A stretch of DNA of 64,000 nucleotides from positions 54,618,294 through 54,682,293 of the forward strand of contig NC_044495.1 in the NCBI RefSeq assembly GCF_902362185.1, given 5' to 3'. The stretch is from Chanos chanos. Lineage: Eukaryota; Chordata; Actinopteri; Gonorynchiformes; Chanidae. Both the position numbers and the translations under genes were made by a program. Under the pieces are notes generated by a model, which was given only the letters and a program-made list of their open reading frames with translations, was not told the origin of the DNA and made no database searches. Of the stretch, positions 57,096-64,000 are shown in pieces (positions within the stretch are counted from its first letter, which is position 1; every line of letters begins with the position of its first letter).

Positions 57096-58264
57096 TCATT
57101 GTGCAATGTGGACTGTGAGAATTTTCTAAATGCCCCACATTTTTGATACTGAAAACTCTGATACCAAAGAGCATAAAACATTGGAAATAAAGATTTTTTT
57201 ATTGAATTTTGTGGGCCCTTGAAGGCACTTTATTTTGTTGTTGTTTTTTTTTTCTTTATGATTTCTAGTATTTTAAACCTTTTGTTTGGACTACAGAAGT
57301 ATGGCATGATGCAAAGTAATCACAGTTAGCTGGAGTTACAAAACCATTTAGCCTTCTTCACCAGCCTTGTGACATTTGGTGCTATATACAATATGGAATA
57401 AATCTGTTGAATGAAATGCAATGAATATTTACCATCTGACTATGTCCACTGGATAGACAAAGAACTTTTTCTGTCAGTGGTCAACTAATCTGATGAGGGA
57501 AAATGTGCAATATTTGTGACTCTGGTAACTACACATGAGTGCATCAAATAATGTCGACTAGCAGGTTTTATAATCCCTGTACAAAAGTTTGCTGCAGTTG
57601 TGATTCTCTTGTGGGATATTTTGCCACCTTGTGGTAATCTAACATTAAGCAATGTTTTCGCAGTTGATGAACCATGTTGTATCTTCTCCATCTGTAATCA
57701 CACACACACAGTCTTGTCACTGAATTATATGAAAATAGTCATCACACGTGAAGGTGACTGAATTGATAACACTCTGTGATAGATCAAATTAGATTAATCT
57801 TTGTGAATGTAACAAGTATCATGTGACACCACTGTTGCACTGTTGGCAAGGCATGGTACTGTCTTTCATGGTAGGAGGGCACAGGCAGATCAGATAATGC
57901 AGCTACAATGTAAACCCATAGAGATAATGCCAAACAACTCACAGTTAAAACTTATCTGCAGTCATGATTACAAAACAAGAGTCTTTACCAGTTTTTGAAT
58001 GACAGTTTATCAAGACAGGTCTACAATGTTTCTGAAGTGTATTGTGTATCCAACCCTCCTCTAGCAGTAGACTCTATGGTTCATAGGAAGGCTCTGACTC
58101 AAATTCTGTATGTTATCAATATGTCAACTAAGACTGCTGTTTGAATTCTGATGATCTGTATATGAGGTTTTGGGATTGGTTTAGGGATTCTCCAAACTGA
58201 CAAACCAAGATAAAAACCCTCTGAAGATAATTCTGTCAGCTGAGATATTTCAAACATGAATACG
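57096..58264. repeat. Paralogous spacer upstream of alpha-3, no gene
   Basis: A drifted copy of 9063-10270. No conserved open frame. Confidence 0.65.
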
Positions 58265-58671
58265 TGTCACACTTGAAGAAAGAGGCTGGATGCAAATGCA
58301 GGTCAATTGTTGCTTTATTTCCAATAAGCATAACAAAGAGTATCAAAATTTACACAGAACCGTCTTCAGAAATTCGTGCAAAAGGAGAACCAACACCAAA
58401 CAACACAAACAAAAGAAACAGGGAAAACCTGGTAGGAGTATTAATACAGAACTAAATGAGGCTTAACAAACTAAGAACAGGTGTGTACAATGATTGAACT
58501 AAAAGGACTAAACAAGGAAATCAGGAGGCAACACTGGGCTCTACCAAGACTAAGGAAAAGAGGGGGAAACAAGAGGAACAGAACCCAGACTCATCACTAG
58601 AGGGAGACAAAGTGATAAACTAATGAAATGAAAAGGGAACGGAGAGGGACAGAAAGGGACAGGGTGTGACA
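58265..58671. mobile_element. TGTCAC-ended repeat, 407 bp
   Basis: Ends TGTCACACTTG...AGGGTGTGACA with matching inverted termini, and the AGAGGCTGGATGCAAATGCAGG landmark near the left end. Same family as 39892-40309. It interrupts the spacer that is continuous near 10270 and 34180. No exact target duplication was found. Confidence 0.6.
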
Positions 58672-59634
58672 ATGGAACTTGTGAGTTCCTCTTACCTTTG
58701 CCAGTAGAGTAGGCAACAATGAAAACATTGTCAACAGCATTACTGTGGCATGAGGAAATGCTGTTATTGTTAAGGTTAAAAGTCAGCAAACTCACATGAA
58801 ATCTGAGCTTGGTATATCAAGTACTTGTAGCACTAGCCTGTGTGATTTAATCACGAGAGGGAACGGGACTTTATCTCATGAAAACTTTAAATATACATGC
58901 AGAAACACATTTCAGCCGGCAAATTCACTATATAAGGTACACTCAGATCAACCTGCTATAAAGTATATGAGACTGTAATGAAAAAAGGAGCAGCAGATTG
59001 ACCTCTAATGAAAGAATCAATTTATTATTTTCCCCGGACATGAAAGCTTGTATACAGTTTTTTTTTTTAAAGACTTACAGTACAGTACATTACATTACTA
59101 GCTCACCAGTTTACCACTACCAGGTGCATCCTCAGCTAAAATAGAAAATAATTCCAACGGTCTCTTAAAAAGTAAAATTCATTTTAATGATTAGAAACAG
59201 AATTAATAGATTTGGTCATGTTTCTTTCAGTCATGTAGCTGGGATATCAAATTTGATCAGTAACATATGTTCAACACAAGAACTCACAAAACAGGCCAAC
59301 ATAAATTCACAAATGACCAAAATGTACAAAACCACACACTATCATGGGAAACACTCCCCAGTGTCAGTACTTACTTATGGGGTTCACAGTAATCAAACAA
59401 AGCCTTCTTTTATTCAATATGCAGTTAAAAACTTAGCTTTCGCATAGAGCTATCATTATTTATATGTTTATGTTTGTGACTGGCTTTGAGAATGGACAGA
59501 TTTAAAATCATTCCTGTATCTGTCGCTGCAAAAGTATGTATTTGCTCAGTGGTATATTCTGTGCTGAGACTGTATTTTATGCACTGTATCTGCCACACAT
59601 ATCTTCCGGGTGGATCAAACATTCAATGTACCAG

Positions 59635-59701
<67 letters not shown>

Positions 59702-60280
59702 GTCAATCATTATTTTTCTCTCTCAAAATGTTATGAAAGAGCAATTATTATTATTATGATTACTAGAGGTGCATTTCAAAAGGGACAGCAGTCATGTGTG
59801 TATTTATAGTATTATCTCTTTACATATTATACAAAATATTAAACCCAGTGCAAATATATAGTGTTGTCATTTACGGTTGTGTCAGACAATTGATTAATCA
59901 GTTCAGTGGTCAGACTACTAAAGTCAAAATGCTCACTTGTGTATACAAGATAGAAATATTCTCCAAAGAATTTTTAAAATTCATATCTGTTACAGAGAAT
60001 AGTCATCAAAATGGTCGTCATTCAGAAAATAATTAGAAAACTGGTTATTCCCAGGCAAATGTGATGCAGCTATTGCTGCCAGTTACATGTCTTTACAGAT
60101 AACATGGGGTATAATCTTCGACAAAAGCAAACTTCCACTTAGTAAGGCTCGCTGAGTGGCAAATTAGATCGAACCTAGTGGAGGAAGAACAGCATAATTA
60201 ATGTGTGATGGAGATTTATGATACCTATGTCATATTATTGAACTATCTTAACAATATTTTAAAACATTATATGTCTCTCA
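58672..60280. other. End of the duplicated array and unique spacer
   Basis: From 58870 to about 59250 the sequence still matches 10290-10650. After that nothing matches other units, so the tandem array ends near 59255. A (TCAA)n tract lies at 59634-59709. No gene is seen. Confidence 0.6.
59634..59709. repeat. (TCAA)n microsatellite
   Basis: About 18 nearly perfect TCAA units. Confidence 0.95.
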
Positions 60281-60333
60281 TATTTTATTACAAAAAAAAC
60301 CAAAAAAAAAACCATCTGGGACCACCATCTGAC

Positions 60334-62393
60334 CTCTGGCTTCCTACAGGATTTCCTTTTGCAGTAGATCAGGCCAGCAGCTGCTAAGGTAATGCCCAAC
60401 ACAAGCCCAGAAATCCCAATCACACTCTTATTCCTCTCAGATTCAGGAGGTGAGGGATCTGTTAAATAGGTAACAGGTAAGTTTGTACAAATTATTTAAA
60501 TTGCATTTCTGTTCACATCTATTCATACCATGGCTGTTGTAAGGAATGGATCCTGTGGCGAAAATGATTACTGTGGTGTGATACTGCTTACTTAAAATGC
60601 ATTTATGTCACAAGGCCTAACCGATTCTACACTGGACCCTTAAAGCACATTCTATTGTGTCAATAGCTAAACCAAATCCAACAAAAAACTCTAATCTTTC
60701 AAACACGTACATGAAGTCAATCACATCAGATTAGGAATCTCAGAGAGCTAGCGAATTATGTGCTATTCTATATTTAAGGAAAGTCTCGCATCCATAGAAG
60801 AAGAGGATCCATTTTTAGTTGAGTTTCCAGTTCTACCCTTCACCATATTCTTTCAAGTCAGCAAATACTATCTGTGCACAACTGAAATGCTGTTAGCTAT
60901 GCTAGAGTCTTCCACGTTTTATCCCTCAACCCTAACCGAAAGTTAATTCTTACCCCAGTCATACACCATGGGTTTACTGAAGCTGGAATGCTCCACCATA
61001 CAAGAGATCTTCTCTCCTGATTTTGGGATGTACTCCAGATGGGAATGAATCTGGTAGTACCAGTCACCATCAGCCATCTCCTCAGTGGAGGTCACATCAG
61101 AGGTCACTGGTTTGCCATCCTTCAACCAGGTCAGTTTGATGAGTTTGGGGTAGAAGTCGTAGGCACTGCATATTAACATGGCAGGATGATCGCCTCTGAC
61201 CTGCTTGACTGACCTGAGCTGAACATGTGGCTTTACTGGGGGGAGTTAAAGAAACAGCTGTAGTTTCTAAGTGGACCTTGTTGTGTATCAATAATCATTT
61301 TCATGTCTTTACTGAAAATCATGCAGTAACGCCACAAGCATAATATAAATGTCAGCTTATTTTAACATACATATGACATAAATAATGTATATTACATTTT
61401 AAAATAGGTTTACTTCTTACCTGTTACATTCAGATAAGGAAAGAACTGATTACCATATCGTCTACAATCCGCCAGAGCCTTAGACGCTTGATTGTGCAAC
61501 CATTCTGTTCTATTGTTAAGATCCTCTGCATATTTTATTCCAAAATCGGTATATCCTACTACTTTATTAAGAGTACTATTGAATCGCAGCAATTCAAGCT
61601 TATTGTAATTGATAGAGTATATTAACTCCATCTCCTGTGGATCCCTTAAAGTAGAACGGCACAAAAGGAGAACATATCCGTAACGTCCATCTATTGAGAA
61701 AAGAACACGAAGAGTGAATAATTGAGCATATCCAACATGATAAATGTCATCCTCATTACGCCTATGACACATGGTCATAGATGAAAGTATTAAAAGTTGA
61801 AAACAACAGGTTTTCAGACATCAAACTTCAACCAAACCAAACCAAACCAAAACAAAACAAAAAACAAAAAACAAAGCTCTGACTGAGTTTTTAAAATGGT
61901 AAAGTATCTTAATTTCTTCCTTGCTGTTCACGTACTCTCTATATGTCTCTACATCTCTCAATATTTCTTTATATCTTGCAATATTCTGTGAAGAGTTTTT
62001 ATATCTGCCATTTTCACACACAGTTTCAGTTTCATAAGGGAAGAAGAGTCACGTTTTGCTCACGTTACTGTAGTAAAGTGTACCATAGTTCACAAAGAAG
62101 TTCACAGCTATTTAAGGTGTTGTCTTAGAATTGTTTTGTCATTTTGGTATTTTAGTTCTGCACCTAGGTATTATAGGGGCTGCTAGGTGTTTTGGAGCTG
62201 CTGCTTAACATTGTCCATTGTAACATGTTATTCCAAGTCAATCAAATCATTGCCGAATACTGACGTATGCTTTTTTTTTAATGATATATTTCTAGGAGAG
62301 CATACATTGTATTAAATATCTTCATGTCTTACCTGTCAGTGGAAAAATAGAAAAGACTATTATCAGGTTACATAAACAACTGAAACCAGACAT
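60334..62393 (-). CDS. MHC class II beta chain, divergent copy D
   Basis: Exons: signal 62393-62333 (MSGFSCLCNLIIVFSIFPL), beta1 61690-61421 (270 bp), beta2 61235-60954 (282 bp), connecting/membrane 60458 to about 60334. The first three junctions are phase 1 with good sites. Beta1 has cysteines in VLLLCRS and ADCRRYG and glycosylation sites NST, NRT and NVT. Beta2 matches the other copies closely (TSDVTSTEEMADGDWYYQIH). The membrane part reads GISGLVLGITLAAAGLIYC then KRKSCRKPE. The 3' end is uncertain: a donor AGAG/GTCAGA is possible, or the frame may read on past an AATAAA at about 60284-60289. Trp61 is Leu, His81 is Arg and Asn82 is Tyr. It sits where psi-beta lies in units 1 and 2 but is a different lineage. 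Confidence 0.88.
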
Positions 62394-62485
62394 TTTCCTC
62401 CCTTCCAATATATATACAGTATATACAGTACAGTAAGTCGAGTCCTTGTCACTGGGCACCTCCGGGTGAAAACAGATTCTTGATT

Positions 62486-62533
62486 GACCAACCAAAAACC
62501 TGTGCACACAGGACATCACATGTTGCTGGGCAG
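62486..62533 (-). promoter_or_regulatory. X-Y promoter module of beta-D
   Basis: On the minus strand a strong X box (GCCCAGCAACATGTGATGTC within plus 62533-62511) is followed after about 16 bp by a Y-like GGTTGGTC (plus 62493-62486, gaccaacc). X1 matches the consensus better than in the other beta copies; the Y core is CCAAC rather than CCAAT. Confidence 0.65.
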
Positions 62534-62539
62534 AATAAC

Positions 62540-62851
62540 ATTTCTAGAGGATTGTAAATAAGTGAATTGTGTTTCAACGTGGACATGTAGGTCTTCAGTG
62601 TCATGACTTTGCATGCAGGCCTACAGAGCATATTTTGAATATAAATAATGCTAATATTTTCAGAGCTGTACATTACTATTTACATTTTAGAATGTTTGTC
62701 ATGTTTTCTGTTGGCAGAGGATTTTTTAGAAACATGTTCTCTATAATGCTTTCAGTTTTCACAGTCTCTCACTTTTTTAAGTGACAAAAACAGCCATTAT
62801 ACACTTTGTCTTTGCTTTAATTCCGGGATTAATTTGTTGATGTACACACAC
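62540..62851. other. Unique spacer, no gene seen
   Basis: AT-rich, with no domain or recognised repeat. Confidence 0.4.
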
Positions 62852-63871
62852 TAGGGATGGTAATAAAATTCAGCGATTCACATTGGTGCACCGATATAAG
62901 AATTAACAATGCAATTGCTTCAATTAAAAAAAGTGTGCACCAGATACAATTATGAGTGAACACGGAATGCATCTTTGTATTGGTAAAATCTGATTTATTA
63001 ATATATAATTATGAGTAGAGGCACTAGGCCTTTATTATTTAGAAATGTGACCAATAATTGAGACCAGTAATTTTATATTTAGATTGATTCCTCCGCTTTA
63101 AACTGTTTCTCAAGTGCTCTCTCTCATCTCCACTGCTGTCAGTGGCCAGCTCTCGTCAAGTCTCTCAGCCAAGTCTCACGTGAGTTGGAGGCGTGTCCAG
63201 ACGAGTCACAGATTATCATGTGGGAAGAAGAGCCACGTGTTCCACAAAATTGCTACAAATAAAATGTTTGAATGTTTGTTTGTTTAACTGTTAAATGTGT
63301 GAGGTGTTATAAAAGTGTAACTGGAGACAGAGAACAGGAAAGAAGAAAGAAGAAAGAAGAAAGTTTAAGGCAAAGTCCAGGTCTGGTTTAATTTGATCTT
63401 ATCTTTATTTTATTTTTTGTCGGAGACTTTTTGTCTTGCACTACAAAGGACTTGTGAAAAGGCCTGTTTGTGAGAGGGCCAAGTGTTTTTCGGAAGTAAA
63501 AAAGAGACAGCATGGGTGAAATGTTTACTGAGTTTCAGTACAAGAGAAACAAATATATGAAGTAAGAATGGCACTTTTTTTTTAGTTAATTTACGATATG
63601 CTGTCTGTTTAAGAGGAACCAAAGAAATAAAATCAAACTATCTGTACCATGTTGAATTGCCTATCATTGTATTCTTTTGCATCACATCGTATCGCATTGA
63701 ATTGCATTGTATGGAATAAAACCATGTCGAATTGCACTGCTTCGCAATAGGGGTGAATCATATCATATTGCATTAGTAGTTGCTTCATATATATCTTTAA
63801 TGTATCGGATCATTGGCAATGCATCGAGATGTGTGTCGCATCGGCCTCAGTGATGGAGATGCACATCCCTA
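62852..63871. mobile_element. hAT-like nonautonomous element, 1.02 kb
   Basis: Terminal inverted repeat TAGGGATG...CATCCCTA, with flanking 8-mers acacacac and atacacac that agree at seven of eight positions, which fits a hAT target duplication. The right subterminal part is rich in ATCG words (ATCGTATCGCATTGAATTGC). No transposase domain. Confidence 0.6.
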
Positions 63872-64000
63872 ATACACACACAGACACATACAGACACACA
63901 GACACACACATACATATATGCATGTACATATACATGTATCAGACCCGGCGCCAGACACAAATTCACGGATGAGCATTACATTTTTTCAGGGGGGGGGGGC
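63872..64000. repeat. CA/GACA-rich simple sequence at window end
   Basis: ACACACAGACACATACAGACACACAGACAC-like sequence near 63874-63930, and a G run near 63990. Confidence 0.8.

Noticed and set aside
59634-59709. CRISPR-like regular repeat
   Set aside because: It is a continuous TCAA microsatellite without spacers, and the genome is vertebrate.

Overview
The window is vertebrate DNA from a bony fish, almost certainly a teleost. It is AT-rich, has small exons in long introns and spacers, CA and AG microsatellites, and DNA transposons, a non-LTR element and solo LTRs of kinds typical of fish genomes. All intact genes are MHC class II genes on the minus strand. I did not identify the species. 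No bacterial feature and no CRISPR array is present.

Layout. Three tandem units of about 24 kb each hold one class II alpha gene and one class II beta gene. Unit 1 has beta-A (29-1248, running off the window edge) and alpha-1 (6506-8910). Unit 2 has beta-B (25296-27449) and alpha-2 (30423-32818). Unit 3 has beta-C (47645-49693) and alpha-3 (54578-56938). A more divergent beta gene, beta-D (about 60334-62393), sits beyond the end of the repeated sequence. Units 1 and 2 also carry a broken beta gene upstream of the alpha gene (10879-11501 and 34787-35947) with the same stop codon, and a second type of beta relic (20239-20936 and 42051-42791). Three short alpha2-domain relics lie on the plus strand at 15364, 21955 and 37888; they come from a different alpha lineage in opposite orientation.

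Exon structure. Alpha genes have four coding exons: signal, alpha1, alpha2, and connecting peptide with membrane span. Beta genes have signal, beta1, one unsplit beta2 exon, a membrane exon and small tail exons. Every well-defined coding junction is phase 1, so the spliced reading frames are open. X-box and Y-box promoter elements lie just upstream of the start codons; beta-C has lost the CCAAT core of its Y box.

Function. The products should form alpha/beta heterodimers on endosomal and cell-surface membranes. The alpha chains lack the residues that correspond to human Asn62, Asn69 and Arg76. The beta chains lack Trp61 and Asn82. In classical class II these residues hold the peptide backbone, so this looks like a nonclassical cluster. 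That is an inference from hand alignment.

Spacers. They consist of paralogous blocks repeated up to five times, broken by mobile elements. These include solo LTRs with target duplications (15673-16501, 45347-46350, 50677-51829), related LTR fragments, hAT-like and Tc1/mariner-like remnants, foldback elements, and a truncated L2/CR1-type LINE. From 43.3 to 46.6 kb these elements are nested: a foldback element lies in an LTR, which lies in a Tc1/mariner-like remnant next to the LINE.
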